NCBI GenBank assembly: GCA_913776615.1
Contig: CAJYPK010000050.1
Location: forward strand, 1 to 64,000
Direction of reading: 5' to 3'
Source of the DNA: an uncultured Hymenobacter sp.
Lineage (GTDB): Bacteria; Bacteroidota; Bacteroidia; Cytophagales; Hymenobacteraceae
DNA: 64,000 bases
In this document: positions 44,285-53,895 of the stretch, in pieces
How positions within the stretch are numbered: position 1 is the first letter of the stretch
Layout: each line of letters opens with the position of its first letter
The notes under the pieces: model-generated
The model's database searches: none
Told to the model about the DNA's origin: nothing
What the model saw: the letters and a program-made list of their open reading frames with translations, nothing else
Translations under genes and position numbers: made by a program

Positions 44285-45889
44285 TTATTGCAGCGGGATG
44301 TTGAACGTACGCGTCATGTTCACGTCTTCCGTTTGGTTCTGGAAGTTCATGCGCTGCACGCCTTGTACTTCGATGAACAGACGGTCGCCTTCTTTATAGG
44401 CGCTCGTCATGTCGCTGAAGTCGCCTTGCGGGCCGTTAATAACTTTCGGACCGATAACCGGACGCTTGCCGCGAGCCAGTACGGCCGTGAAGCGCGATAC
44501 GCGGTAGCGAGCATCTTCGGGCAGGAACGTAGCGAAGCCAGGGTCAGGAATAGCACGCAGGGTGATAGACCGAATCTGCAGACCAGGAGTTCCTTGCTTT
44601 TCGTTGGCTTCGCTGCCACCGGCGTAGCATTTGATGGTAGGGTTCGGGATCGGACGCACTTTGAAGGTTTGCGAACCGATGGGATTACCACCACTGCTTA
44701 CGTTCAGAGTTACTTCCCGCGAGTTGGGCACCAGCGTCACTTCGCCTTTCTGACCGGGGATAACCGAGGCACCCGAAGCCGAGAAGCTGGGCTGGTACTG
44801 CGCGCCGAGGGCCGGCACTTGTACGCTTAGCTTATTGCCGCACTTGTAGTACAGAGCCTGTACCGAAGCCGACTGAATCTGCATTACCGGCTTAGTCACG
44901 GTATAGGGCACAACAACTTTGAAAGTAGTGTCGCGACCATTCTGATTCAGACGGATAGTGCCAGTCCACGAAGCCTTGGCATTGCCGGCTTGGTCGAAAG
45001 CGCCCGGACGAGCCGTAAACTCTACCTTGCCGTGGCCATCAGGACCTACCGACAGTGGCGAGCCATTGTAAGTCATAGTAGGGCGAATATTCGAGGCCGA
45101 AGCCGTCAAAAACAGTTCTGCCTTGTATTTGGTACCCGCCGCTACCGTTTGCGACTCAGCCGAAGCAAAGGCACCCAGCTTATCGAAAACAATAGTTTTG
45201 GCACCTACCTTCTGCGCTTGTGCCGAAAGGGCATCAGCTTCCAGCTTCAGTACTTCCGTCTCTTTCTGCGAGAGCGTAGCCAAGGCAGCAGCCAGCGGCG
45301 TAGACTCGAAGTTGAGTTGGGCGAAGTCTTTCGACTTTTGCTCTTTTGTAGTCTGGTCTTTGGCGGTAGTTACCCGTACGTCGTCTTTACCATCCAGCGC
45401 CAGTTGCTTAGCGTCTGGCACAAATTCACGGATGTAATCGGAATACTCGTTCAGCTTAGCTTTCAGCGGGTAGCCCAGACCGTTTTTCTTGTCGCCCGAA
45501 CCAATCATAGTAGTGGCAACAACATCTTCCGCATTGATATCCTTATATTCGGTAGAGCCTTTGGGGTTACCGCCAGCTACTACCAGTTTATCGCGGACAT
45601 CGCGCAGGTAAGCAATAGTTTCCTTCGTTTTCTGGCGAATCTCTTCGCTCTTGGCCAGCACGGCCTTATCAGCAGCTTGGTTGTTGTTTTTCACAACTGC
45701 TGCCTGAATTCCTTTGATAGTACCGTCTGCTGCGTTTGAAGTCTTATCGTTTACGCTCATCAGACTGTCGTCGATGAATTTAAACTTCAAAATCACAGCC
45801 GACTGTACCTGTAGCGCCAGAAGAGCGGTCAGCACGAGGTACATCATGCCGATCATCTTCTGCCGCGGTGTCTCTTTTCCGCCTGCCAT
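44285..45889 (-). CDS. gldM: gliding motility/T9SS motor protein GldM (PorM)
   Basis: A 534-aa inner-membrane protein with one N-terminal helix (about 12-32) and a long periplasmic part that carries motor torque to the outer membrane. R9 (KETPRQK) corresponds to the arginine of Flavobacterium GldM implicated in proton-driven rotation. Ig-like D2-D4 domains form the shaft (about 225-534). It lies between gldL and gldN with 37-48-base gaps. Confidence 0.96.
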   Translation of the reverse strand: MAGGKETPRQKMIGMMYLVLTALLALQVQSAVILKFKFIDDSLMSVNDKTSNAADGTIKGIQAAVVKNNNQAADKAVLAKSEEIRQKTKETIAYLRDVRDKLVVAGGNPKGSTEYKDINAEDVVATTMIGSGDKKNGLGYPLKAKLNEYSDYIREFVPDAKQLALDGKDDVRVTTAKDQTTKEQKSKDFAQLNFESTPLAAALATLSQKETEVLKLEADALSAQAQKVGAKTIVFDKLGAFASAESQTVAAGTKYKAELFLTASASNIRPTMTYNGSPLSVGPDGHGKVEFTARPGAFDQAGNAKASWTGTIRLNQNGRDTTFKVVVPYTVTKPVMQIQSASVQALYYKCGNKLSVQVPALGAQYQPSFSASGASVIPGQKGEVTLVPNSREVTLNVSSGGNPIGSQTFKVRPIPNPTIKCYAGGSEANEKQGTPGLQIRSITLRAIPDPGFATFLPEDARYRVSRFTAVLARGKRPVIGPKVINGPQGDFSDMTSAYKEGDRLFIEVQGVQRMNFQNQTEDVNMTRTFNIPLQ

Positions 45890-45937
45890 TATAGTCGCTT
45901 GCTAAAAGTAAAAAATAGGCCCAATCAACCTGGTTAC

Positions 45938-46750
45938 TTAGGCTGCGCTGCCCGAGCGCATTGCGTTCAGCATGTTGCCGTACACGCGGTTGAGCGACGA
46001 TAGATTGCCGGTGAGGTCGGCTACTTGGTGTTGGAGGCTCTCGGTGTCTTTGCCAGCCTGCACCATGTTTTCCATAGCTTTGCCGAGCGTACCGTAGAAC
46101 TGGTTCATCGACTTGAGGTGCGTGTTAGCATCCTGCAGCTCCATCTCGTACACTGCGTTCAGAGCGCCAAGGTTCTTGGTTACGTTCTGGACTTGCAGGT
46201 GATACTCTTTGGCGTCGCCCGTAGCATTCGAGAGCGAAGTGATAGCTTCTACCGTGTTAGCGTAAGCTTTATTAATGCCGTCGAGCGACTGGGCAGCCGA
46301 ACGTACTTTTTGGGTGTACTCATCGGTTACTTTAGTAGCCTCACCGAGTTGGCCGAGCTGAGCGGTAGTAGCGCTGAGGCGATTCAGGCCCTGGCCTAGG
46401 TTAGTGAGAGCTTCGGGAGTAACATTAGCATTCTTCAGCATGTCGTCCAGCTTACCGGTCAGGCCGTTGGGAGCCGGGGTTTTCTCACGGAAGCGATTGT
46501 CATTGGTCGAAGGGTCATAGCCTTCACTCAACTCGGGATATACCAGTGACCAGTCGGTTTCGGGCTGGTGGGGTTGGAACGCGCTCAGGAAGAAGATAAC
46601 TGCTTCGGTCAGCAGACCAACCGTAAGCATGGGGCCGGCACCCGGTAAGTGTTGGATTTTAAATAGAGCACCTACGATAACAACTGCTGCGCCAATGCCA
46701 TATACCTTCGGCATCAAGGTGTCGTAGAGGAAGTTTTTCTTAACAGCCAT
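45938..46750 (-). CDS. gldL: gliding motility/T9SS motor protein GldL (PorL)
   Basis: A 270-aa inner-membrane motor subunit. Two transmembrane helices (about 15-32 and 38-58) are followed by a long cytoplasmic helical tail. E49 (LLTEAVIFF) sits in helix 2 at the position of the glutamate essential for proton use in the Flavobacterium GldL5-GldM2 motor. It powers T9SS export and gliding. It is located between gldK and gldM. Confidence 0.96.
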   Translation of the reverse strand: MAVKKNFLYDTLMPKVYGIGAAVVIVGALFKIQHLPGAGPMLTVGLLTEAVIFFLSAFQPHQPETDWSLVYPELSEGYDPSTNDNRFREKTPAPNGLTGKLDDMLKNANVTPEALTNLGQGLNRLSATTAQLGQLGEATKVTDEYTQKVRSAAQSLDGINKAYANTVEAITSLSNATGDAKEYHLQVQNVTKNLGALNAVYEMELQDANTHLKSMNQFYGTLGKAMENMVQAGKDTESLQHQVADLTGNLSSLNRVYGNMLNAMRSGSAA

Positions 46751-46821
46751 TGTGAGTTGGAAGCTAGTAAAGCTTATTTAAAGAGAAAGAAAAAAAGGAT
46801 GAGTTGGGCTACGAGAGAGGA

Positions 46822-47838
46822 TTAGTTCAGGCGGCGATTGGTACCCATACCAATCTGAATCATGGAGCAACGGAAACCGATGTATGAGCGGGCCGAATCC
46901 TGGTATTCAAAGTTGCGGGTACCTGTTTCGAGGAAATACTGGATGTCTTTCCAAGAGCCCCCGCGCACTACTTTGCGCGGTTCGTTATCGTCGGGATTGG
47001 TGGGATTCAAGTCCCAAACCACCGGTACTGAAGCTTCCATGTAGGCATCATCGCACCATTCGGATACGTTGCCAGCCATATCGTACAGACCAAAATCATT
47101 GGGGAAGTAAGAGCCTACTTCCGACGTGTAAGCGTAGCCATCAGACGCGTAGTCGCCCCGGCCCGGCTTGAAATTTGCCAGCATGCACCCTTTGGTATTG
47201 CGGACATAAGGGCCACCCCAAGGGAAGGTAGCACCCTCGCGGCCACCACGTGCGGCGTATTCCCACTCGGCTTCCGACGGGAGACGGAAGTTGGGGTACG
47301 GCGCATCGCCGGTTTCCTCGGCGGTCGTGTTTTTGTAGCGGGTGCGCCAGTTGCAGAAATAGCGAGCGGCGAACCAGTCAACCCCTACCACGGGATAGTC
47401 GTCGAAGGCAGGGTGCGAGTAATAATATTCGAGCAGCGGGTCACCCATGTGATAGGTAAAATCGCGCACCCAGACAGTCGTATCGGGATAAAGCTCAGTT
47501 TTGATATAATCTTCTCCTAGAGCCTCCACAGAGTCCTCCATAATGGCGTTCACGAACTGACGATATTCGTTGTTCGTGATTTCAGTCTCATCCATGTAGA
47601 AGCCGGCGATAGTCACCTGCTTGTTCATGTTAACCATGGAAGCTGAGATGTCTTGGTCGGTCTGGCCCATGTGGAAGGTACCCCCTGGGCAAGGTACCAT
47701 GCCAAAAGGCACTTCCTGCGGGTTGAAAATAGGCCGGTCATCCGTACCTACCAGTTCGCCCTTGAAGTTTTTAGTGAAACAGCCACCCAGGAATACCCCC
47801 GATAAGGCGATTAGGGGTAATACTAGAAATTTTTTCAT
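46822..47838 (-). CDS. gldK: gliding motility/T9SS lipoprotein GldK (PorK)
   Basis: A 338-aa outer-membrane lipoprotein with lipobox Cys20 (FLGGCFTKNFKGELVG). Residues about 45-325 are a formylglycine-generating-enzyme-like fold (GGTFHMG, DETEITNNEYRQF, RLPSEAEWEYAARGG, NVSEWC, VVRGGSWKD). In GldK this fold is structural: it forms the periplasmic ring with GldN. It is the first gene of the operon and has a promoter match about 60 bases upstream. Confidence 0.95.
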   Translation of the reverse strand: MKKFLVLPLIALSGVFLGGCFTKNFKGELVGTDDRPIFNPQEVPFGMVPCPGGTFHMGQTDQDISASMVNMNKQVTIAGFYMDETEITNNEYRQFVNAIMEDSVEALGEDYIKTELYPDTTVWVRDFTYHMGDPLLEYYYSHPAFDDYPVVGVDWFAARYFCNWRTRYKNTTAEETGDAPYPNFRLPSEAEWEYAARGGREGATFPWGGPYVRNTKGCMLANFKPGRGDYASDGYAYTSEVGSYFPNDFGLYDMAGNVSEWCDDAYMEASVPVVWDLNPTNPDDNEPRKVVRGGSWKDIQYFLETGTRNFEYQDSARSYIGFRCSMIQIGMGTNRRLN

Positions 47839-47899
47839 AATAAGGAGAAAGAACTAATTTATAATCAGGCTGCGATTGGGGCAAGTTTGTATCTAGTGG

Positions 47900-47930
47900 C
47901 AAATCTACGGGATTCGAAGGAGCCGTACAA
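47900..47930 (-). promoter_or_regulatory. gldK: Bacteroidota-type promoter for gldKLMN
   Basis: On the minus strand TTG (47928-47930) is followed after 20 bases by TAGATTTG (47900-47907), a full match to TTG-N17-23-TAnnTTTG. It lies about 60 bases upstream of the gldK start codon. Confidence 0.65.
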
Positions 47931-48069
47931 TACGGGTTGCAGAAGCGCAAGCCCCTAATTCGCTGAGCGGGTTGAAAAACTCGTTAAATGACCCTAAAAT
48001 CCTAAGTTAGATACAATCAGGAACCTACATTTGAGGCTAATTCTCGTAAAAATTAACCTTTTAACTACG

Positions 48070-49065
48070 CTAAAAACTGTAGCGAGGAGTGCGGATAGCC
48101 GGGCGGGTGAGTAGCACTGCCTTGGGGAGGCGCAAGGAGAGCATGATTTCGTGGGAACTGAATGCGCGGGCAGCCTGATTGAAGGCGATGAAGTCGAAAG
48201 CGTAGCCGATGCGGTAGCGATTATCCGGGCCGAAGCCGTAGCCAAGTAGGCCCGACACCGACTCGTCGTAGCGGTAGTTGAGCCCAGCCCAGAATTGATC
48301 ATTGAGCGTAGCTCTCACGCCCGCATCCACTGAGTAATTATGCTGATTATCGTATTTGCTTTTGGTATCGTAGCGACCTGGTAGTACGGCTTTTAGTAGC
48401 ACCATCGGCGTGATCGTAACGCTAGACGAAGCCTCGATATTGTAGCCGGTAGTAAGATAAGCGTGATTCTCCCCCAAGTATTGACTAGCGACGCCCGTCG
48501 TACCATTACTTTTGAAGGCATATTCGGAGCGTAGTAGGTTATTTACACTTAATCCAGCGTAAAACTTGGGGGCCTCGTACCAGAGCCCCGCTCCCGCATC
48601 GAATTTACGATCAGAGGCATTGGCCGGGATGCTGGCGTCGGTAGGATCAATTGCGCGATAGGTACCCTTGCCGATATATGTATAAGTGCCTTGCACCCCA
48701 ATTCCCAACCGGCCCCGCCCTAGCTTGATGTGCTGCGAATAAGACAGCGCCGCATTGGTCATCTTCGTCACACCAGCTTGATCGTAGTATACTACTAAGC
48801 CTAGCCCCCCACTGAGCGGTAAAATGGGTACTGAGATCGAGGCCATACCCGTGCGCGGCGAGCCATTATCATCGCCCAGAGAATTACCTAGGTTCAGATA
48901 CTGATACCGCCCAATAATATTTACTTCCGTTTGGCCTTTAATTCCAGCGTAAGCTGGATTGAGATACATACCATTGAAGCCGTAGTGCGTAAACTGCGGC
49001 TGCTGCTGGGCCAGCGCGGGAACAGCCGCCGCCACTAGCAGCGTAGCAAGTACAATTCCTTTCAT
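48070..49065 (-). CDS. PorP/SprF-family T9SS outer-membrane protein
   Basis: A 331-aa outer-membrane beta-barrel started at ATG 49063-49065, which gives a clean signal peptide (1-19, ending ALAQQQP). The opening FTHYGFNGMYLNPAYAGIKG is characteristic of PorP/SprF, and the C-terminus ends in aromatic Phe (RTPRYSF). In the T9SS, PorP-type proteins bind the motor/ring and certain cargo such as SprB-like adhesins. It lies immediately upstream of the gldK operon on the same strand. A lone TACATTTG box is at 49134-49141. Confidence 0.92.
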   Translation of the reverse strand: MKGIVLATLLVAAAVPALAQQQPQFTHYGFNGMYLNPAYAGIKGQTEVNIIGRYQYLNLGNSLGDDNGSPRTGMASISVPILPLSGGLGLVVYYDQAGVTKMTNAALSYSQHIKLGRGRLGIGVQGTYTYIGKGTYRAIDPTDASIPANASDRKFDAGAGLWYEAPKFYAGLSVNNLLRSEYAFKSNGTTGVASQYLGENHAYLTTGYNIEASSSVTITPMVLLKAVLPGRYDTKSKYDNQHNYSVDAGVRATLNDQFWAGLNYRYDESVSGLLGYGFGPDNRYRIGYAFDFIAFNQAARAFSSHEIMLSLRLPKAVLLTRPAIRTPRYSF

Positions 49066-49226
49066 GAAGCTGCGGAGGAAAGGGACGGAGAAGAAAAGAG
49101 ATGGTAGTAGGCTGCCTGAAGGCAACCTACGTTCAAATGTAACTGTCAACCGACCCTATACGCGTCCCGCGCGAAAAGAAACGACTGGCTCAGGCATGTA
49201 ATTAGCCAGTGCTCAAATGGGTTCCC

Positions 49227-50054
49227 TTAGCTACTGGCAGATTTGTCTTTGCCAACGGCCTGCCCCGATTGGGCAGCATGCTGACGAATGTATGCTTCAA
49301 TAGCGCCCGTCATGGACGGAGCATTGGGCATGGGTGCTTCAATGTCCAGAATCAGGTTAGCATCGCGTACGGCCTTGGCGGTGGTGGGGCCAAAAGCGGC
49401 AATGCGGGTGCCATCCTGGGTGAAGTCGGGAAAATTGACGAACAAGGAGCTAATTCCCGACGGGCTGAAGAAAGCCAAGCAATCGTACTTCACTTCCGCC
49501 AAATCCGACAGGTCACTAGCTACCGTGCGGTAGATAACGGCCTCAGTGAACTTGAGGTTGTTGGCCCGCATAAATTCGGGCAGGTCATCCTTCCGAATAT
49601 CAGAGCATGGGTACAGAAACTTCTCTCCTTTGTGCTTCTTAATCACCTCAAAAAGATCAGCCGCCGTGCGCAGCCCTACGAAGAGCTTACGCTTGCGCAG
49701 CACGATATATTTTTGAAGATAATTGGCCGTCTGATCTGAAATACAGAAGTACTTCATCTCGGCGGGCATTTCCAGCTTAGCCTCCTGGCAGATGCGGAAG
49801 AAGTGGTCGACCGCGTTGCGACTAGTGAAGATTACGGCTGTATGCTCCAGAATATTGACTTTATCCTTACGAAAGTCTTTATAAGGTACCCCCTGCACAT
49901 CAATGAATTCCCGGAAGTCTACGCGAACTCCGTATTTCTCGGCCAACGTGGAATAGGGTGACACGTCGGTAGCTGGTTTGGGCTGGGTAACCAGGATGCT
50001 GCGGATGGGCTTGGCGTGCCGGTCCAAACCCGGCTGTGCTGCGCTCTCGGCCAT
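49227..50054 (-). CDS. hemD: uroporphyrinogen-III synthase
   Basis: A 275-aa enzyme that closes hydroxymethylbilane to uroporphyrinogen III in haem synthesis. I start at ATG 50052-50054 (MAESAAQPG); the longer frame adds 29 unlikely residues. The family features are SILVTQPKP near the N-terminus, AVIFTSRNAVDHFF, TEAVIYRTVAS, CLAFFSPSGISSLF and AAFGPTTAKAV. It is 64 bases downstream of a DUF4271 gene, a usual arrangement in Bacteroidota. Confidence 0.92.
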   Translation of the reverse strand: MAESAAQPGLDRHAKPIRSILVTQPKPATDVSPYSTLAEKYGVRVDFREFIDVQGVPYKDFRKDKVNILEHTAVIFTSRNAVDHFFRICQEAKLEMPAEMKYFCISDQTANYLQKYIVLRKRKLFVGLRTAADLFEVIKKHKGEKFLYPCSDIRKDDLPEFMRANNLKFTEAVIYRTVASDLSDLAEVKYDCLAFFSPSGISSLFVNFPDFTQDGTRIAAFGPTTAKAVRDANLILDIEAPMPNAPSMTGAIEAYIRQHAAQSGQAVGKDKSASS

Positions 50055-50118
50055 AAAGGAAAGGGTAACGCTAGAACTATAGAAGAAAACTAATCCTTGC
50101 CGAGGGCCTCGGCACTGC

Positions 50119-51327
50119 TTAAGCAGGATACGTGAACACAATGAGTTTCAGAAGCACGGCCAGGGGCAGTACTTCGGTAGCACAAAGGTACGCGAACAAA
50201 TGAAGATTGAGAAGGGAAGCCCGCTGGTGCAGCGTACGAGCTACGCGCAGCACAGTGGCCGTGAGCAGAAGCAATACGCAGCCATTGGCTACTTCAACAA
50301 TGGCGGGCCAGCGGGCGTTCAGTGCAAGGTATAGTAGCAGCACTAACGGCACCAGCAAACCCAACAGTAAAGTGGTGCGTAAGAACTCGCGGTAGTGCAG
50401 GTTGACGAGTAGACGCAGGTCGAAGATGTAACTAAGCAATTCAACTAAAACGTACTTACCCACTATAAAGCTGAGAATAAGCCCGGTGTAAAGAAACACC
50501 CGCGCTACTATAGCCGATTCTGGCACGTCAAATACGCGCTGCAGGAGAGGTAAGCTGCTAAAATCAGTATGCAGCGCCGTGAGCAGGAGGGCCAGCGACA
50601 AGGAAAACAGTAGTACCAACCCCATATTGAGCCACGTGAAGGCGGGGCGCGTGAGAAAGCTCTGCGGGTCGGCCGCACTGCCGAACAGCTCGTTTACTTC
50701 TAAGATTCGCCCCAGACCCGTCGGGTAGGCACTGCGCATTACGCCGTAGAGGACACCCACGACAAGCAGCAGGAGCAATAGCACATTAGTCCCCTGGCCC
50801 GGTGGCAAACGCAGTTGCAAGCGCGGCGGCTGACCAGCGGCAGCCGTGGTTGTAGGCCGTAGGGGGGCAGTAGTTTCGGCGCTAAAGGATCGCAGTACGG
50901 GATAGCCATCAGGCTGCCAGACAGCTAACAGGTGGGGCTGCGTCAGCCGGGCAGGGGCAACAAACTGCGTCAGGTCGAAGCTAAATCGGCCTGCCGCGGC
51001 CGCAGTGTACACAAGTTGGTTGTCTAAAAAAATGCTCAAGCCCGGCGCAGCCGAAAATGACAGCAAAAAGGGCTGCTGGGGACTGAACCGTACCCACTGG
51101 TAGTAAGCGTGGGCTGGGGCGTGGTAGCCGGGCAGGTATAAGATAAGCCGGTTGCCGGTCGCATCATGCAGTAGCCAGTCGTCGGCGGCCAGACCGGTAG
51201 TTGCAGTAGGCGGCAGCGGTTGGTATTCGGCGGCACTAACCGGCAACAACGGCAGCAGCCACAGCAATAGCCCAACCAGCCAGCCGCCGCGACGACAGGA
51301 GAAGAAATAGGCTACAGTCGTCAACAT
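50119..51327 (-). CDS. DUF4271 membrane protein
   Basis: A 402-aa protein started at ATG 51325-51327, directly after the transferase gene ending at 51339. It has an N-terminal hydrophobic signal (about 8-32), an extracytoplasmic beta-rich part (about 35-180), and six or so membrane helices (about 190-400). The C-terminal half and the position next to hemD match the DUF4271 family of Bacteroidota. Function is unknown. Confidence 0.85.
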   Translation of the reverse strand: MLTTVAYFFSCRRGGWLVGLLLWLLPLLPVSAAEYQPLPPTATTGLAADDWLLHDATGNRLILYLPGYHAPAHAYYQWVRFSPQQPFLLSFSAAPGLSIFLDNQLVYTAAAAGRFSFDLTQFVAPARLTQPHLLAVWQPDGYPVLRSFSAETTAPLRPTTTAAAGQPPRLQLRLPPGQGTNVLLLLLLVVGVLYGVMRSAYPTGLGRILEVNELFGSAADPQSFLTRPAFTWLNMGLVLLFSLSLALLLTALHTDFSSLPLLQRVFDVPESAIVARVFLYTGLILSFIVGKYVLVELLSYIFDLRLLVNLHYREFLRTTLLLGLLVPLVLLLYLALNARWPAIVEVANGCVLLLLTATVLRVARTLHQRASLLNLHLFAYLCATEVLPLAVLLKLIVFTYPA

Positions 51328-51338
51328 GCCGTGGATAC

Positions 51339-52445
51339 TCAGGACGAGGCTACCTGCCGACGGGCCGCCCGGCTCTGGTACACCCCCAGGAATACACTGA
51401 GCAACACCGAGAATATGAACAAAATGCCGATAAGCGGCAGATTGCCCAGGTAGTAAAAGTTGATTACAAACAACACCACCACAATATTGAGCAGCCCCAG
51501 CAACAGCACCGTACTGATTTGGGGAAAGCCCATTGCCATAATGCGATGATGCACGTGGTTTTTGTCGGGGGAGAAGGGTGAGCGGCCAGCGGCCATGCGC
51601 AGGATGAATACGCGTAGGGTATCGAACAACGGCACGAAGAGTACGCCCAGCGTTACGGCGGGGGCTACGTTGCCGAAGGGCTGCCCGGTACGGCTGCCCA
51701 GTTCGATAAACTGAATGGCAAGAATAGAAACAATAAAACCACATACCAGCGAACCGGTATCACCCATAAAGATGCTGGCCTTATGAAAGTTGTAGCGTAA
51801 GAAGCCCAGCATACCACCAATGAGGCACACTGCTACGAAAGCGTAATTGCTGAAAGAGGCCCCGCCGTAGCGGTAGAAGTAGTATCCAAACGTACCCGTG
51901 AGAATGAGCACGATAGTACCGGCCAAGCCATCGAGCCCATCAATAAGGTTGATGGCGTTGGTAATACCAATAATCATCACGAAGGTGAAGGCATAGCTAA
52001 CTCCTACGGGCAAGGTGTATATCCCCAAGATACCTTGGAAGCTAGTGACGCGAACATCCGCCATTATCATTACCACCCCGCTGGCCAGCAGCTGGCCTAC
52101 AAATTTTTTGGCGACTGAGATGGTCACTAAGTCGTCCTTCAACCCTACAAAAAACAGAATGATGCAGCCCGCCAGTAATTCTTTCACCCCATTGTTGAGC
52201 GGGGCGAAAATGGTGAGGGCCGACATGAAGCCCGCAAAGATGGCCACCCCGCCCAGGCGCGGCGTAAGCGACTGATGCACCGTACGGCCGTTGGGTGTAT
52301 CGAGCAGGTTTTTAAGGTGCGCGATGTGCACGATAGAGGGCACGGCAAACATGGCCACCAGCAAGGCCCACAAGCCCGCCAGACCCAAATACACACTAAA
52401 GTGGTCCCCGATAACAGGAGTCGTAATTTGTAACAGGCTCGTCAT
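51339..52445 (-). CDS. WecA/MraY-family polyprenyl-phosphate sugar-1-phosphate transferase
   Basis: A 368-aa multi-pass membrane enzyme starting at ATG 52443-52445. It has the family motifs: RLGGVAIF, the DD pair in GLKDDLVTI, NAINLIDGLDGLAG, MGDTGSL and the cytoplasmic HVHHRI. It transfers an N-acetylhexosamine-1-phosphate (in WecA, GlcNAc) from its UDP-sugar to undecaprenyl phosphate, the first step of surface-polysaccharide assembly. Sugar specificity cannot be read from the sequence. No other polysaccharide genes are next to it. Confidence 0.93.
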   Translation of the reverse strand: MTSLLQITTPVIGDHFSVYLGLAGLWALLVAMFAVPSIVHIAHLKNLLDTPNGRTVHQSLTPRLGGVAIFAGFMSALTIFAPLNNGVKELLAGCIILFFVGLKDDLVTISVAKKFVGQLLASGVVMIMADVRVTSFQGILGIYTLPVGVSYAFTFVMIIGITNAINLIDGLDGLAGTIVLILTGTFGYYFYRYGGASFSNYAFVAVCLIGGMLGFLRYNFHKASIFMGDTGSLVCGFIVSILAIQFIELGSRTGQPFGNVAPAVTLGVLFVPLFDTLRVFILRMAAGRSPFSPDKNHVHHRIMAMGFPQISTVLLLGLLNIVVVLFVINFYYLGNLPLIGILFIFSVLLSVFLGVYQSRAARRQVASS

Positions 52446-52504
52446 TATCAAGCAGTGAGTAGAGGGATAAAGGTGTGTAATTTACTGATTTTTTGAGCAC
52501 GGGG

Positions 52505-52924
52505 CTAGCCGTGCAGCACGCCTAGCCGGCCGGCGAGCAGGGGCAGCGGGCTAAGATTGGCAGGCACGATGGAGTCGGGCACGAAGAGGAATTTTTTGTC
52601 AAAAATGCGACCGCCCAAGTAATAGCTCACCCAATACTGGTTGGTAAGGTGGAAAACGGCGGGGTCAATCAACTCAACCGGCGTAGCTGACTGGGGAGCT
52701 ACTTGCGCGAAGTGATAGCGCAGCGTACTGGTGCGCACGGTTTCACCTGTGGGCTGAGTCCCGTAGCCATCAGCAGCAACGAGGACGGTTTCGAGGGGCG
52801 TATCATTGCTGTTCAGCAAGTACACCGTCCAAGGCTGGGCGTTGTCAGTGGGACCACTCTCGCCAGCGGGCACAATGGCGATGGACACGCCTTCTACGGG
52901 GTCGAAGGAAATATCCTGCTTCAT
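52505..52924 (-). CDS. conserved hypothetical protein downstream of lipB
   Basis: A 139-aa soluble protein starting at ATG 52922-52924, whose first bases overlap the lipB stop codon (4-base overlap), so the pair is likely translationally coupled. It has no signal peptide or membrane segment. Segments FDPVEGVSIAIVPAG, TVYLLNSNDTPLETVLVAADG, TLRYHF and GRIFDKKFLFVPDSI suggest a compact beta-rich fold. I do not recognise a family with a known function. Confidence 0.82.
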   Translation of the reverse strand: MKQDISFDPVEGVSIAIVPAGESGPTDNAQPWTVYLLNSNDTPLETVLVAADGYGTQPTGETVRTSTLRYHFAQVAPQSATPVELIDPAVFHLTNQYWVSYYLGGRIFDKKFLFVPDSIVPANLSPLPLLAGRLGVLHG

Positions 52925-53748
52925 GAGATGGGTAAAGAGTGAGCGGTTGGGGCCACCGCGGCATTGAGTTGAGTAAGCAGGGCCGCCAGCAGGCGCTCCT
53001 GCACCTCCTCCACGGGCACGGCGTGGCCGAGTTCAGCCTGCAAAGAAGTTACGGCCTTGTCACTAATGCCGCAAGGCACAATGTAGCCGAAATAGCTGAG
53101 GTCGGTGTTAACGTTGAGCGCCAAGCCATGAAGCGTTACCCAGCGGCTGCACCGCACGCCCATTGCGCAGATTTTGCGGGGATTAGCAGCCCCATCTTGC
53201 CAATCGAGCCACACGCCGGTAAGGCCGGCAATGCGGCCTGCCTGCAAGCCGTAGCCGGCCAGCGTCTGGATAACGGCTTCCTCCAACGCCCGCAGGTACC
53301 AGTGGATATCGGGCCGGAAATTTTCGAGGTCAAGCAGCGGGTAGGCTACTAATTGGCCGGGACCGTGAAACGTGATATCGCCCCCCCGGTTGATGCGGTG
53401 GAACGTGGCACCGTGGGCCGCCAGGGCCGCTTCGTCGAGCAGCAGGTGCTCGGGCTTACCGCTTTTGCCCAAGGTATACGTGGGCGGGTGCTGGCAAAAA
53501 AGCAGGTGATTGGGCGTAGGGCGAGGCAATTGCCCAGCGACCTCGGCTTGGCGATTCTCGGCTTTAATAGCCAGTGTAGCGGCCAATAATTGCTCCTGCA
53601 ACTCCCAGGTAGGCACGTAGGGTACGAGACCCAGCCGCTGAACGGCGATGGTCTGCCGGGAGGATGCGGGCGCTCCGGCGGCTGCGGGCGCAGCCGGAGC
53701 AGAAGCTAGCGGCGCAACGGGGGCCACGCAGGCCGAGTAAATATCCAT
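52921..53748 (-). CDS. lipB: lipoyl(octanoyl) transferase
   Basis: A 275-aa enzyme that moves an octanoyl group from acyl carrier protein to lipoyl-dependent enzymes. I use ATG 53746-53748; residues 1-30 are an Ala/Pro-rich leader not found in most LipB. Family features: YTLGKSG, RGGDITFHGPGQLVAYPLLDL, the active lysine in RKICAMGVR and the active cysteine in VPCGISDKAVTSL. A minus-strand TAACTTTG box lies at 53781-53788, without a clear -33 partner. Confidence 0.93.
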   Translation of the reverse strand: MDIYSACVAPVAPLASAPAAPAAAGAPASSRQTIAVQRLGLVPYVPTWELQEQLLAATLAIKAENRQAEVAGQLPRPTPNHLLFCQHPPTYTLGKSGKPEHLLLDEAALAAHGATFHRINRGGDITFHGPGQLVAYPLLDLENFRPDIHWYLRALEEAVIQTLAGYGLQAGRIAGLTGVWLDWQDGAANPRKICAMGVRCSRWVTLHGLALNVNTDLSYFGYIVPCGISDKAVTSLQAELGHAVPVEEVQERLLAALLTQLNAAVAPTAHSLPIS

Positions 53749-53895
53749 CGGAAGAGTAACAAAAGGACGGTCTGGTACTACAAAGTTACTTCGCCGCCGA
53801 TGGTTTAGCTTGCGGGGCTGGGTGACTAGCAAAGCTGCCTGGCCGCAATTTCCTACCGCAACCCTTCATCCGACTTTCATTTAGAAATCTGGTTT

